From a bacterium (GTDB lineage Bacteria > Armatimonadota > Zipacnadia > Zipacnadales > Zipacnadaceae): 32,583 nucleotides of DNA. Below are positions 16,541-25,315 of this stretch, one piece after another (within the stretch, counting starts at the first letter, position 1; every line of letters starts with the position of its first letter). The position numbers and the translations under genes are program-made. Below the pieces are notes generated by a model that was given only the letters and a program-made list of their open reading frames with translations, did not search any database and had not been told where the DNA came from. Location of the stretch: assembly GCA_030602615.1 (NCBI GenBank), contig JAUVZM010000024.1, positions 1-32,583 of the forward strand, given 5' to 3'.

Positions 16541-17680
16541 TTAGTAGAGCCGGTCAATTCGCTCCTTGAGCAAGGCCGCTTTGATATTCTGGGTCACTTC
16601 AATGGCGGTGTCGCCGATTGACTTGCCCACCAAGTCAGCGTCTTCCCGGTATACGGTGAGCACGATCTCACCGCGGACAGTGACCGCAATGTTGTCTTCT
16701 TCGTCGCGGGTAAGCCCAAATTCGTAAGCCATGATGCCCTCGCGCAGCAGATCCGTTAACACCTGCACCATCTGCTGGCCGCGCGACTCCACGTCTGGCG
16801 GGTCCGGCCCATAATCGAACGCAAACAGCCGCTGATCCCACAGCTTCAATATCTGCACCGGCCTGTCATTGACCTGGCCGGCTTCCACAACCGGCGAGTC
16901 CCACTTGGTAACGGCGCGGCGGTTGATGTCCACACCAGCCTCGTTCAACTGATCAATCAGATCGGCAACCCGCTTCCTGGAGAGCGGGTGAGTCTGAAAG
17001 ATGCCCAGGTTGGGATTGGGGCTGTGACGCTCCTCGCGAGCCAACTCTTCCATAAACGTCAACAGCCCGACAGGATTGTAATCAGCTCCTATCAGATAGC
17101 GGGCAGCATTCTGGTCGGCCCGGCTCTCAATCTCAATCGAGTAGGTGGACAGCACCCCCCGGGTGACTACCTGCCCCGCGGTCAGTACCCCGTAAGTAGC
17201 TTCACTACCCCGCCCAGTGAGCACAGCCACCAGGACGGCCGCCGCCGTGGCCAAAGACATATCCTGGGCGCGCTTGAGCTGGTCGAGCGAGTCGTACGTA
17301 CAATTATGGGCCATCTCGTGAGCAATAATGCCGGCCAGTTGCGCTTCGGACTCGGCCTCCTCGAGGAGCCCCTTGGTGACAAAGACATGCCCCCCCGGCA
17401 CCGTGAAGGCGTTGACTTCTTCACTGTCCAGCAAGTAAACCGTGTACTCAAGCTCGGGACGCTGAGTGTGGGGGACCAGCCGCGCGGCTATCTGCTCAAT
17501 ATGCTGCTGAGCTTCCTCGTCTTCGTATACCTCATACTCTTCCAGAACCGCCTCAACCGCACGCTTGCCGACCTTCTTTTCGTACTCCTCGCTCCACTCG
17601 CGAGCAGCCGCTGGTACTGCGACCAGTGTCAGCAGCAATATAGCGCCAAGCAGCGGTTTGTAATTGCAAAACCGTCTCAT
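16541..17680 (-). CDS. secreted M48-family zinc metalloprotease (BepA/YfgC-like)
   Basis: A 379-residue exported peptidase with zinc motif HEMAH (121-125) and the third ligand Glu in ESRAD (E185). A signal peptide occupies residues 1-26 (MRRFCNYKPL..., cut near PAAA). The N-terminal part carries the LDSEEVNAFTVPGGHVFVTKGLLEEAESEAQLAGIIAHE run typical of BepA/HtpX relatives in outer-membrane quality control. Residues about 141-160 are hydrophobic (ATAAAVLVAVLTG), a likely amphipathic or loop helix. After HEMAH-domain there is no TPR region as in E. coli BepA; instead an unfamiliar 120-residue C-terminal part ending LLKERIDRLY. Start ATG follows GGAGG by 5 bases. It meets lptA tail-to-tail with 35 bases between, consistent with an envelope-maintenance neighbourhood. 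Confidence 0.9.
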   Translation of the reverse strand: MRRFCNYKPLLGAILLLTLVAVPAAAREWSEEYEKKVGKRAVEAVLEEYEVYEDEEAQQHIEQIAARLVPHTQRPELEYTVYLLDSEEVNAFTVPGGHVFVTKGLLEEAESEAQLAGIIAHEMAHNCTYDSLDQLKRAQDMSLATAAAVLVAVLTGRGSEATYGVLTAGQVVTRGVLSTYSIEIESRADQNAARYLIGADYNPVGLLTFMEELAREERHSPNPNLGIFQTHPLSRKRVADLIDQLNEAGVDINRRAVTKWDSPVVEAGQVNDRPVQILKLWDQRLFAFDYGPDPPDVESRGQQMVQVLTDLLREGIMAYEFGLTRDEEDNIAVTVRGEIVLTVYREDADLVGKSIGDTAIEVTQNIKAALLKERIDRLY

Positions 17681-17756
17681 CTAAGCCTCCACCTATATAG
17701 ACACCCCAGAGCCTGGGAAGTTCGACCGCCCGCAGCGGGAGGTGCCTGCTCTGCTC

Positions 17757-19487
17757 TCACTCGTCTACTCGGTATATTCGCAAGCCATCACCAACAAACG
17801 CTATATTGAGTTCGGGCAGACCAATGCTGGGGTCCCATTGGGCATCAAGCTCAAACTGACCTCCACCAGCCATGCCCTGCTGAAGAAGCTGCTCCTGGGG
17901 GCCGTAGTAGACGAAATCGGCGCCGGTCCTGCGCAGGATCTGGCGGCGCACCGACGGCTCCCGGCCCGGCCAGTAGAAATAGCCAACTAATTGCAGCATC
18001 TCCCCGAACTTGAGCGTCTCGGCCCAATGCCCGGCCACAACCCGACAGGGAGTATGCGCGGGAATGTGACTCCCCGTCAGCGAAGAAGATAGCACTATTG
18101 CACCGTCAGGGGCGTTAGCCTCCAGCCAGTTCAGCGCCGTCTTCTCGGCCTGTGACAGGTAAGCCGGAGGCATCAGGTAGCGCAGCAGGTCCACGTTATT
18201 GACAGCCAGATGATCAAAACAATCCGCCAAGAACAGCACATTCGATGGCACAGTCAGTAGCAGGAACACAGTCAATATCAGAGCAAATGAGACCCGATCG
18301 GCCAGCCACCGGTGCAGTTCAACCAGCGCTACTGCTGCCAGAAGGCACAGCGGCAGGTGCAGCCCTTCGATGAGCTTGCGCTGAAACGACACTGGCAAGT
18401 ACAGCAACCCAAAGCCAAAAACGGCCCAGACTATCGGAAAAAGCAGCTCCCTGTTGAACTTCTCCCCCACCCCACCGGCGGCTGTCCTGCGCAAGCGCAT
18501 GATGACAACTGCCCCGACCAGCGCCAGCAGAAAAACCAGGCCGTAGCCTATAGCATAATCCCAGGGCATCGCTGATCGGGTCGGCGTGGCCGCTTTCTGG
18601 GAGTAAGCCGGATCAAGACGCATCGTATAATAGGCCCACAGCAGGCCGGGCAGACCCACCAGGGCGATCACCGCATACCGGCTGGCCGCCATCCGCCATG
18701 TGATTGCGCCCTGGACAGCGACCAACGCAAACCAGGTAAACAAGGCCAAATAGACAATGAGTGCATCATAGGTGTGAACATTTCCCAGAATTGACAGCAA
18801 TATCCCGCTCACCACCGCGTTGCGCAGCCCTGGCGCCCGCACAGCCCGCAGCCCATAGCGGAATACCAGACATAGCAGCCCCATTGAGGTGACAAACAGC
18901 GGATTGAGCAGCAGTGACAGAAAGGTCACCGCCTCGGGCTGGGCCTGCCAGCCGTAGGCTACATCCATCGGGCGAAGACCATCCCATGCGCCCAGGGGCA
19001 GGTCCGACATTTTGGCCTGGAGATATACAATCCACCCCAGGCCCGACGATAGCACTGCTATCAATAGCGCGGCCAGGCGGATTCTACGGCGTGCGGTTAT
19101 CTCTGCCACCAGCAGGTAGAATGCCCCTAACAGAAACATCCCACCCAGGAAGCGAGCCAGGTGAAAGACCACGATCGGGGCTAGGCCAGTGAGGGCGGAG
19201 AACCTACCCAGCACGATTAGAAAGATATTGAAAAAGTGTGGGTTCTGGGGGGCTATGGTGTACTGATTTGCCAGCAACCACCGCCCTGCGGCAACCTGTC
19301 GCATCCAGGCCAGGTAGACATTACCCTCGTCCACCCCCCACAGGAAACCGCAAAAATACTCACCCGCGCCGGCCATCCGAGCGGCTCTGGCATATGGCAG
19401 TACCGTCAGAATCATAACGCCGGCGACTATGCCCAGTACCAGCAACCACTCATTGCAGCTGACTTTACCTGGCTTTTCTGCCTCCAT
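17757..19487 (-). CDS. large polytopic membrane protein, GT-C glycosyltransferase-like
   Basis: About 576 residues with roughly a dozen hydrophobic segments and a short soluble C-terminal part. Seen: an acidic pair right after TM1 in FLWGVDEGNVYLAWMRQ (D57/E58 counted from the TTG). An Asp/Glu in that first loop is the usual catalytic feature of GT-C glycosyltransferases that use lipid-linked sugars. An internal loop carries NQYTIAPQNPHFFNIFLI. I do not recognise a named family, so the activity is inferred. The ATG at 19487 is preferred over the in-frame TTG at 19499. The gene lies about 19 bases after the stop of the YfhO-like gene, as part of the same transcript, and is followed 77 bases on by the M48 protease gene. 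Confidence 0.8.
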   Translation of the reverse strand: MEAEKPGKVSCNEWLLVLGIVAGVMILTVLPYARAARMAGAGEYFCGFLWGVDEGNVYLAWMRQVAAGRWLLANQYTIAPQNPHFFNIFLIVLGRFSALTGLAPIVVFHLARFLGGMFLLGAFYLLVAEITARRRIRLAALLIAVLSSGLGWIVYLQAKMSDLPLGAWDGLRPMDVAYGWQAQPEAVTFLSLLLNPLFVTSMGLLCLVFRYGLRAVRAPGLRNAVVSGILLSILGNVHTYDALIVYLALFTWFALVAVQGAITWRMAASRYAVIALVGLPGLLWAYYTMRLDPAYSQKAATPTRSAMPWDYAIGYGLVFLLALVGAVVIMRLRRTAAGGVGEKFNRELLFPIVWAVFGFGLLYLPVSFQRKLIEGLHLPLCLLAAVALVELHRWLADRVSFALILTVFLLLTVPSNVLFLADCFDHLAVNNVDLLRYLMPPAYLSQAEKTALNWLEANAPDGAIVLSSSLTGSHIPAHTPCRVVAGHWAETLKFGEMLQLVGYFYWPGREPSVRRQILRRTGADFVYYGPQEQLLQQGMAGGGQFELDAQWDPSIGLPELNIAFVGDGLRIYRVDE

Positions 19488-19506
19488 AGTCTTGTCCAAC
19501 CGCTCT

Positions 19507-21642
19507 TCAGCTCCGTGAACAACTCATCCGCGCCGCCATCCAGCACCCGACCGCCAGCCCCGCCAGAACGCCAACCGCCACCAGCGTAACAAACAGTCCC
19601 CACAGCACCGTGACCGGATAGTATACCATAAGCACGGACTGAGCGCCGCCAGCAAGCTCCAGGCGGCAAAAAACTCCATATCGGCTAGCTGCCGCCGGGC
19701 GTTCATTCACAAAGTAGCGCCAGCCCGGATACCAGGCGTCAGCAGTCAGTAGCGTCCCACCACCGGCCACAGGGAGGTGCACCTTGACGTAATTCAGACC
19801 GGTCTCGACGATACTGGGTTCAATGGTTGTACCCTGGGCAGTATTCACGCGAAACCGCGGTGGCGCCTCTGCCTGGTACAGATAAGCACCCTCCCCCTCC
19901 CACAGCAATCTCAGATCATCGCCCCTCAGCGGCTCCCTTGATACAATCCACCTGACTGCCGCATCAGATAGCAGGGGTGATGTGTAATTCTCCAGCAACA
20001 TCATATTGCCGTTCTCCACCGGCGCTGGCGGCTCACGTTCTATCTTTGCGGCAAATTTGTAGTAGTCATCTATTGACAGCGAATCGTAGCCCTGTGGGCT
20101 GTGGTAGGCGTAGACCGTGGCCGAATTGGGCGGAAGCACGGCATCGGGCGTGTGCAGCAGGCTCCAGGCACGACGAGGCGTGACTGCCAGCACCCGCCCT
20201 TCAGTCGGATCGCACCACTTCTCAATCTGCCGCGTCAGCTCTGTCTGCCGATACAAGTCAGCAGCCGGCTGCATCGGCACGAAACGCCAGGCCCACGGCA
20301 GTAGCTCGGCCAGCAGCACCACGGTGAACCCGATGCCAAGCAGGTAAGATGCAGCCCTCCCCAGCCGACCGGTGGCACAGGTCCGGCCCATCAGATGATC
20401 CAGGCCCACCGCCGCTAACACCGCCACCAGAAAGATATAGACGAATAATAACCGGGCAAAACTACCCATCACGCCGATCTTCGGCACCCAGAAGTAAAGC
20501 AGGTGCGTCAGCGGCCCGCCCATAATTACTGACAGCACAACCAGCGCCGCGCAAGCGAAGGCCCAGCTAATCCGGTCGCGCCGATAGATGACCGCTACAA
20601 GGGCCAAAAGCAGCGTTACCACGCCGGCAAAGCCACAGTGCTCGCTGTAGACAATGCCGAATTTGGTGCCCCAGTACTGGTCGGTGGCCGACCGGCTGGC
20701 TGGTGTGCCCAAAGCATCCGGTGAGACGAAGGTGACAAGCTCGAAAGGCCGCAGGGCGCGGTGCTGCTGGAACTGCCAGCCTTGTGGGGTGGGGACCTGG
20801 CTACCGCGGGGCGAATTCACTCCCAACTCAACCGTGGGCAGAACCTGCACCATGCCCAGCATTAGGCCCAGCCCGGCACCGGCAGCTATCGGCCACCAGG
20901 CTACCGCCTGCTTGCGCCACAGATTGTACAGCAGCCGGCCCAGCGCATATACGCCGGTGACCATCCACACATAGGCTGCAATCTGCATATGTCCAGCCAA
21001 AAGTGTAAGACCCAGAGAAACCGCCAGCAGCACTATACCCCAACAGCGGCGCCCACGCTGAGTCAGCTCAATGCCAGTAAGCGCGCCGGGCAGCCATATC
21101 GCGCTGGCCACCAGTGTCGGCAGCAGCGCCCACGTAACCATAAACCCGCCGTATGAGAAGGCCAGGCCGGCAAAGAGCGCAGGGATAACTGACAGTCCCA
21201 GCAGGCGACAGAAGTAGAAGGTCAGCAGGCCCGCGATGAACAAATGCAGGGCCAGACTAACTCCCAGAAACTGTGCCGCCGGCAAAATGAGCAGCAGCCA
21301 ATTGGGGGGATAGAATATTGCAGACTGCCCGTTGCCTACCAGGGGGTATCCGCAGTACTGATAGGGAGACCACAGCGGCAGCTCGCCGCCGTGCAATCCT
21401 CGCCGCAGCAGCACTCGCCAGGGATAGAACTGCGCGACACTGTCCCACAGCAGCGGATCCCATTGCCGGGTAGGCGGTGCTGACCCCTCAGCTCCGCGCC
21501 ACGGCTCCATCCAGCTCTGATGCTGGACGGTGGCGGGAACTCTACCGAAGAAGAGGCACGGGGCCCAAAAACCAGCAGCAACGGCGGCCAGGATGGCAAC
21601 TGCTACCAGAGGCAGATATTTACCGTTGCTGCGTTGGGCCAC
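19507..21642 (-). CDS. YfhO-family polytopic membrane protein
   Basis: A 711-residue multi-TM protein with a large C-terminal extracytoplasmic domain. The N-terminal signature is close to YfhO: D-x-x-x-QFYPWRVLLRRGLHGGELPLWSPYQYCGYPLVGNGQSAIFYPPNW (about residues 67-115), the 'PLWnPy..G.P..a..q.a.fyP' run of that family. YfhO members are thought to be GT-C-type glycosyltransferases or lipid-carrier glycosylation enzymes (B. subtilis YfhO glycosylates lipoteichoic acid), so a glycan role is likely. C-terminal residues about 590-670 read as a beta domain (PPRFRVNTAQG..., TWYPGWRYFVN), typical for the family. Start is GTG at 21642, twelve bases or so after GGAGG. The next gene downstream, 19 bases away, is another large membrane protein. 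Confidence 0.88.
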   Translation of the reverse strand: MAQRSNGKYLPLVAVAILAAVAAGFWAPCLFFGRVPATVQHQSWMEPWRGAEGSAPPTRQWDPLLWDSVAQFYPWRVLLRRGLHGGELPLWSPYQYCGYPLVGNGQSAIFYPPNWLLLILPAAQFLGVSLALHLFIAGLLTFYFCRLLGLSVIPALFAGLAFSYGGFMVTWALLPTLVASAIWLPGALTGIELTQRGRRCWGIVLLAVSLGLTLLAGHMQIAAYVWMVTGVYALGRLLYNLWRKQAVAWWPIAAGAGLGLMLGMVQVLPTVELGVNSPRGSQVPTPQGWQFQQHRALRPFELVTFVSPDALGTPASRSATDQYWGTKFGIVYSEHCGFAGVVTLLLALVAVIYRRDRISWAFACAALVVLSVIMGGPLTHLLYFWVPKIGVMGSFARLLFVYIFLVAVLAAVGLDHLMGRTCATGRLGRAASYLLGIGFTVVLLAELLPWAWRFVPMQPAADLYRQTELTRQIEKWCDPTEGRVLAVTPRRAWSLLHTPDAVLPPNSATVYAYHSPQGYDSLSIDDYYKFAAKIEREPPAPVENGNMMLLENYTSPLLSDAAVRWIVSREPLRGDDLRLLWEGEGAYLYQAEAPPRFRVNTAQGTTIEPSIVETGLNYVKVHLPVAGGGTLLTADAWYPGWRYFVNERPAAASRYGVFCRLELAGGAQSVLMVYYPVTVLWGLFVTLVAVGVLAGLAVGCWMAARMSCSRS

Positions 21643-21708
21643 TTATACTCCTCCGGCAGTGACGAAGTGCCGGTGCGCTGGCGAACCAAGCAAGTGCCGA
21701 CAGGCCCG

Positions 21709-22134
21709 CTATCCCTGATTGACCGGCCTTTCGATGGCGGCAGTGCCGAGGTTATCCCCTAAGCCTGGCTGGGGGGCTCTGTAACTGGCGAATAGCACCA
21801 AAACTCCCGTACATATTATGGCCAGGCCAACCAGCCGCAATGTCGGCACCGTTTCCTTCAGGATAAGCCACGCCAGGAAGGTGACAAAGACGTAGTTTAT
21901 CGCAACAAAGGGGTAGGCATAGCTTACATCCAGCCGGGACAGCACGAACAGGTACAGCAGGGAGCTGACGCCGTAAGCAACAAAGCCAGCCAAAACATGC
22001 CAGTTGCGGAACATCGCCGTGACAACTACGAATGGCGCTTGCGAATCCAGCTTGCCCAGGCCAAATTTCAGGCAGATCTGACCGGCCGCCCCCAGCATTA
22101 TCGCGATCAGCAGCACTGCCAGCGCAATCCACAT
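21709..22134 (-). CDS. EamA/SMR-like four-TM transporter (ArnE/ArnF-like)
   Basis: A small drug/metabolite-type transporter of four TM segments. The conserved run LSRLDVSYAYPFVAINYVFVTFLAWLILKETVPTLRLVGLAIICTGVLVL is classic for EamA domains and the single-domain flippase subunits such as ArnE/ArnF that move undecaprenyl-phosphate sugars. The ATG at 22134 was chosen because AAGGAAG (22142-22148) sits 7 bases upstream and the protein then begins with TM1 (141 residues). An in-frame GTG at 22194 or ATG at 22188 would add a hydrophilic tail of about 20 residues without an SD. It is 66 bases before the YfhO-like gene, and the pairing of a small flippase with GT-C-type proteins suggests a shared envelope-glycan task. 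It should work as a dimer. Confidence 0.85.
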   Translation of the reverse strand: MWIALAVLLIAIMLGAAGQICLKFGLGKLDSQAPFVVVTAMFRNWHVLAGFVAYGVSSLLYLFVLSRLDVSYAYPFVAINYVFVTFLAWLILKETVPTLRLVGLAIICTGVLVLFASYRAPQPGLGDNLGTAAIERPVNQG

Positions 22135-22205
22135 AACAGATCTTCCTTTGTCTGCTTTTTTGCTGTGGCTCATCGTTTCAGTATTCATCAGCACTATTAG
22201 CCGAC

Positions 22206-22233
22206 GCCGCAGCTACATAACCGTAGCTGCGGC
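22206..22233 (-). terminator. strong stem-loop between the corrinoid gene and the EamA-like gene
   Basis: A perfect 11-base inverted repeat (GCCGCAGCTAC at 22206-22216; GTAGCTGCGGC at 22223-22233) with a 6-base loop. It lies 69 bases past the corrinoid gene stop and 72 bases before the preferred EamA start. No T-run follows on the minus strand, so an intrinsic terminator is not textbook; it may be a terminator lacking a U-tract or a processing/stability element separating the two halves of the gene run. Confidence 0.5.
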
Positions 22234-22301
22234 TCATCACACGGATATGACCACCGCGACCCACTAATCTTGGTTCCGTTAGGAGTCGTGCGCCGAACTG
22301 C

Positions 22302-22940
22302 CTAGCCCGCACTCATAAGATCCGCGGCCAAATCAACAGCCGAGGCCGCGTCCGGGGCATAGCCATCAGCGCCAATTTCATCAGCATAGTCCTGGGTAAC
22401 CGGCGCCCCGCCGATCATAACTTTGATCTGGTCGCGGATGCCAGCAGCATCCAACGCCTCAATCGTATCCTTCATCGCCGGCATCGTTGTGGTCAACAGC
22501 GCCGACATGGCTACGACATTCGGCGAGTGCTCGTTAACTGCCGCCACGAACTGGTCAGCCGGGACGTCCACCTCCATATCAATAACCTCGTAGCCTCCGC
22601 CCTCAAGCATCATCGCGACGAGGTTCTTGCCAATGTCGTGCAGGTCGCCCTGGACCGTGCCAATCAGCACTCGACCGCGCGGCTCGATGCCGCTTTCCAC
22701 CAGCAACGGATTGACAATGTCCATGCCCGCGTGCATCGCTCGGGCGGCTATCAACACCTCCGGGACATAGAACTCATTGGCTTTGAACCTGCGGCCCACC
22801 TCATCCATCCCCACAATGAGGCCCTCGTTGACGATGGAGTCGGGGCCGACTCCCTCATCAACTGCCTCCTGAACAAGGCGCGCAACTTCGTCACGATCCC
22901 CATTGATTACTGCTTCTGCCAGGGCTTGTAGATCTGCCAT
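22302..22940 (-). CDS. cobalamin-binding methyltransferase corrinoid protein (MtaC/MtbC/MttC-like)
   Basis: Carries a methyl group on cobalamin between a substrate methyltransferase and an acceptor enzyme. The 212 residues match the family. Helical cap domain (residues 1-85) with EGLIVGMDEVGRRFKANEFYVPEVLIAARAM, then a Rossmann B12-binding domain. Motif GDLHDIGKNLV (98-108) gives the lower cobalt ligand H101, and further binding motifs are SALLTTTMPAMK and GGAPVTQDYADEIGADGYAPDA. Start ATG follows GGAGG by 7 bases. It lies just after the RACo-like activator gene (about 96 bases), so the pair is a functional unit. No MttB/MtbB/MtaB-type methyltransferase or MtbA/MtaA partner is present, so the methyl donor cannot be told. 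Confidence 0.93.
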   Translation of the reverse strand: MADLQALAEAVINGDRDEVARLVQEAVDEGVGPDSIVNEGLIVGMDEVGRRFKANEFYVPEVLIAARAMHAGMDIVNPLLVESGIEPRGRVLIGTVQGDLHDIGKNLVAMMLEGGGYEVIDMEVDVPADQFVAAVNEHSPNVVAMSALLTTTMPAMKDTIEALDAAGIRDQIKVMIGGAPVTQDYADEIGADGYAPDAASAVDLAADLMSAG

Positions 22941-23036
22941 CGGTCATCCTCCTATTACAACCAGACGTGCCTTGGAAATTACCTGCTGCTCTACAACCAA
23001 CGGGTTCGTTGTCGGCTCGGGTAATACCTTCTCGTC

Positions 23037-24878
23037 TTATGGAAATATCATATACTCGGCAAATCGGTCCTGAAAGTCGGAGCTGCGAAACAGCTCAATA
23101 TGCTCGGCCGTCTCGGCCACCTGCCTGGCATAGTCGCGCTCGCGCAGGGAGACCAGCGTCAGGATTGCTCCAGCCCCGGCCGCATTGCCAATCCCCGCTA
23201 TTTTACCCTCTGGCACCTCAGGAAGCAACCCCATTCGTAGAGCACTGGCGGGATTAATGAAGTTGCCGAAGGCCCCAGCAATGAGCACCTCTTCCAGGTC
23301 GTCCGTCTTTAAGCCAACCATCTCAAGCAACATCTCTGTTGATGCCCGAATCGCGCTCTTAGCCAACTGTATCTCGCGGACATCCCGCTGGGTCAGCACT
23401 ATTGGACTGCTCGCACTTTGCCCAGCATCAGCCAGAACTACGTGGCGTTCATTTGCTTCGCCCCCTACACGCCCCGCTACGGTGTCGGACAAAGTCCCAC
23501 AACTCTGGCCATCAACTATATGTCCCTTTGCATCTATCAGTCCCAGTTCCAGCAGCACCGCCGTGGCATCAAAAAGCCCCGACCCGCAAATACCCCGGGC
23601 GGGCTGGTCATCAATCGTATGCACTGCCAGGTCATCGCCGCCCACAAACACTTCATCTATTGCGCCCGGAGCTGCTCTCATCCCATGGTGGATCTGAGCG
23701 CCTTCAAAGGCCGGACCCGCCGCGCAGGAGGCAGTCAGCAGCCGCTCACCCGACCATAGTGCTATTTCACCATTAGTTCCGATATCTACCGCCAGGGTGG
23801 GACGGTCACGCCGCGTCAGCTCACTGGCAACGATCACACCGACAGTATCAGCCCCCACGAAACCGGCTATGCACGGCAGGCAGAAAACGTTGCCATGTGG
23901 GTTTATCTCAAGACCGAGCCGATCTGCAGACGTGCTTACTGCTTCAGCAGTCACCGGCACGTAGGGACTCTCTGCTAAGTAGCGCGGCTCCAGGCCCAGA
24001 AAGATATGATGCATACAGGTGTTGCCAACTATCGTTGCCTCATAGACATCAGCCAGCGCAGCGCCGGCCTCTTCCACGGCCTGGCGAATCAACTGATTAA
24101 TAGTGGCCAGGATCTCATTGCGTAGCGCAGTCAGGCCATCGCTGTGGCTGTTGGCGTACTGGATGCGTGAGACAACATCTGCGCCGAACTGTGTCTGCGG
24201 ATTCTGGCCGGCCGCAGTAACGAGAGCTTCTCCTGTCTCCAGATCCACCAGATATACTGCCACCGTGGATGTGCCAATGTCCACGGCAACCCCCAGGACT
24301 GGCGACCGCTGAGAGGTCGGTCTTACGTCCACAACTTGGCTGCCGACCGCAGTTACCGCGACCTGCTGATCTTCAGCCCGCAATGCAGAGGCCAGGCCAC
24401 GCAGACACTGCACCGTGGCCGTCAGGTTGGCGGGCTGCTCAGTTATTGCCTCGGCCAATCTCCGAAAGTCGCTGCGCTGATCGTCGAGACTGGCGGTAGG
24501 GACCTTAAGGTCATAACGCCGGACATTAGGGGCAAGTGGCACCGAACGTACTGATTCAGCCGTCAGAGCCTTGCGGACAACAACCTCCTGTACGCTCGGC
24601 ACACGAACAACTGCGTCACCAAGCAACTCGGTCTGGCAGGCCAGGCGCGTGCCTTCTTCAATAAGGGCAGTAGTCAACAGTTCCTTTTCCTGGGAGGTAG
24701 GCTTGCTGACCTTACCCTCCGCGAGGATAACCTGGCACTCGCCGCAAGTGCCTTGCCCACCGCAGGAGCCACTTATCTCAACTCCCGCCTGCTGGGCAGC
24801 TTCATATAGATTAGTGCCGACAGGAACTGTTGCCTTTACCCCTGCCGGCTCGAAGGTCACCGTGACGTAATCGGACAT
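23037..24878 (-). CDS. RACo-like reductive activator of corrinoid proteins (2Fe-2S + ASKHA, DUF4445)
   Basis: ATP-dependent enzyme that reduces an inactive Co(II) corrinoid protein to Co(I). Residues 1-88 form a [2Fe-2S] ferredoxin-like domain with C39, C45, C48 and C81 (SGSCGGQGTCGEC...RLACQT). A linker is followed by an ASKHA ATPase domain: phosphate-1 loop AVDIGTSTVAVYLVDL, second loop LAVDIGTNGEIALWSG, and IAGAFGNFINPASALRMGLLPEV. 613 residues, near the usual RACo/RamA-like length. The ATG at 24878 is preferred over the GTG at 24905, which would sit right at the stop of the upstream TPR gene; GGAG lies about 11 bases upstream. Its neighbour is the corrinoid protein it would activate. Confidence 0.92.
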   Translation of the reverse strand: MSDYVTVTFEPAGVKATVPVGTNLYEAAQQAGVEISGSCGGQGTCGECQVILAEGKVSKPTSQEKELLTTALIEEGTRLACQTELLGDAVVRVPSVQEVVVRKALTAESVRSVPLAPNVRRYDLKVPTASLDDQRSDFRRLAEAITEQPANLTATVQCLRGLASALRAEDQQVAVTAVGSQVVDVRPTSQRSPVLGVAVDIGTSTVAVYLVDLETGEALVTAAGQNPQTQFGADVVSRIQYANSHSDGLTALRNEILATINQLIRQAVEEAGAALADVYEATIVGNTCMHHIFLGLEPRYLAESPYVPVTAEAVSTSADRLGLEINPHGNVFCLPCIAGFVGADTVGVIVASELTRRDRPTLAVDIGTNGEIALWSGERLLTASCAAGPAFEGAQIHHGMRAAPGAIDEVFVGGDDLAVHTIDDQPARGICGSGLFDATAVLLELGLIDAKGHIVDGQSCGTLSDTVAGRVGGEANERHVVLADAGQSASSPIVLTQRDVREIQLAKSAIRASTEMLLEMVGLKTDDLEEVLIAGAFGNFINPASALRMGLLPEVPEGKIAGIGNAAGAGAILTLVSLRERDYARQVAETAEHIELFRSSDFQDRFAEYMIFP

Positions 24879-24908
24879 ATATGGGTGTACTCCAAAGCCT
24901 GTCACTGG

Positions 24909-25256
24909 TTAGTAGTAGGTCAGTTGCTTCTGCGCCTCTGCCCCTTCTTTGCTACTGGGGTCGATCGCCACAACTTTCTCAAACAACGGGCGGGCCGCGT
25001 CGTATTCGCCCAGCATAGTATGCAGCATTGCCCAATCGTAGAGTATGCGCTGATGGTTGGGCGCTATCTTCGCAGCCCGCTGAAAATACTCCCCAGCGAG
25101 TTCAAAATCCCCCTGGTTCATCAGCACATGCGCCAGCCCCCACCATCCCATCGGCTCATCAGGCTGGTCGGCCACGATCTGCTGGTACAGCTCGCGGGCC
25201 TGTTCGTACTTTCCGTTGCGGCGCAGCTCATCGGCTTCCTGCAACATTTGAGTCAT
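24909..25256 (-). CDS. small TPR-repeat protein
   Basis: A 115-residue cytoplasmic protein of TPR repeats (ADELRRNGKYEQARELYQQI, GLAHVLMNQGDFELAGEYFQRAAKIAP, AMLHTMLGEYDAARPLFEKVVAIDP), about three in a row. No signal peptide or membrane segment is visible. TPR proteins of this size usually act as scaffolds; no partner can be named. The ATG at 25256 was chosen because GGGGAG sits 6 bases before it; an in-frame TTG at 25319 overlapping the fmt stop would add 21 residues and lacks an SD. It lies between fmt and the RACo-like gene, and its stop is near the RACo start, suggesting one transcript. Confidence 0.8.
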   Translation of the reverse strand: MTQMLQEADELRRNGKYEQARELYQQIVADQPDEPMGWWGLAHVLMNQGDFELAGEYFQRAAKIAPNHQRILYDWAMLHTMLGEYDAARPLFEKVVAIDPSSKEGAEAQKQLTYY

Positions 25257-25315
25257 AAGGAGCTCCCCATTACAACGATCCGCTATTTTATCAGAGCTTG
25301 CCGTAGGTTGTTGAC

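Noticed and set aside
17700-17756. short hairpins after the M48/GT genes as terminators
   Set aside because: Stems of 4-5 bases and no T-run; too weak to call.
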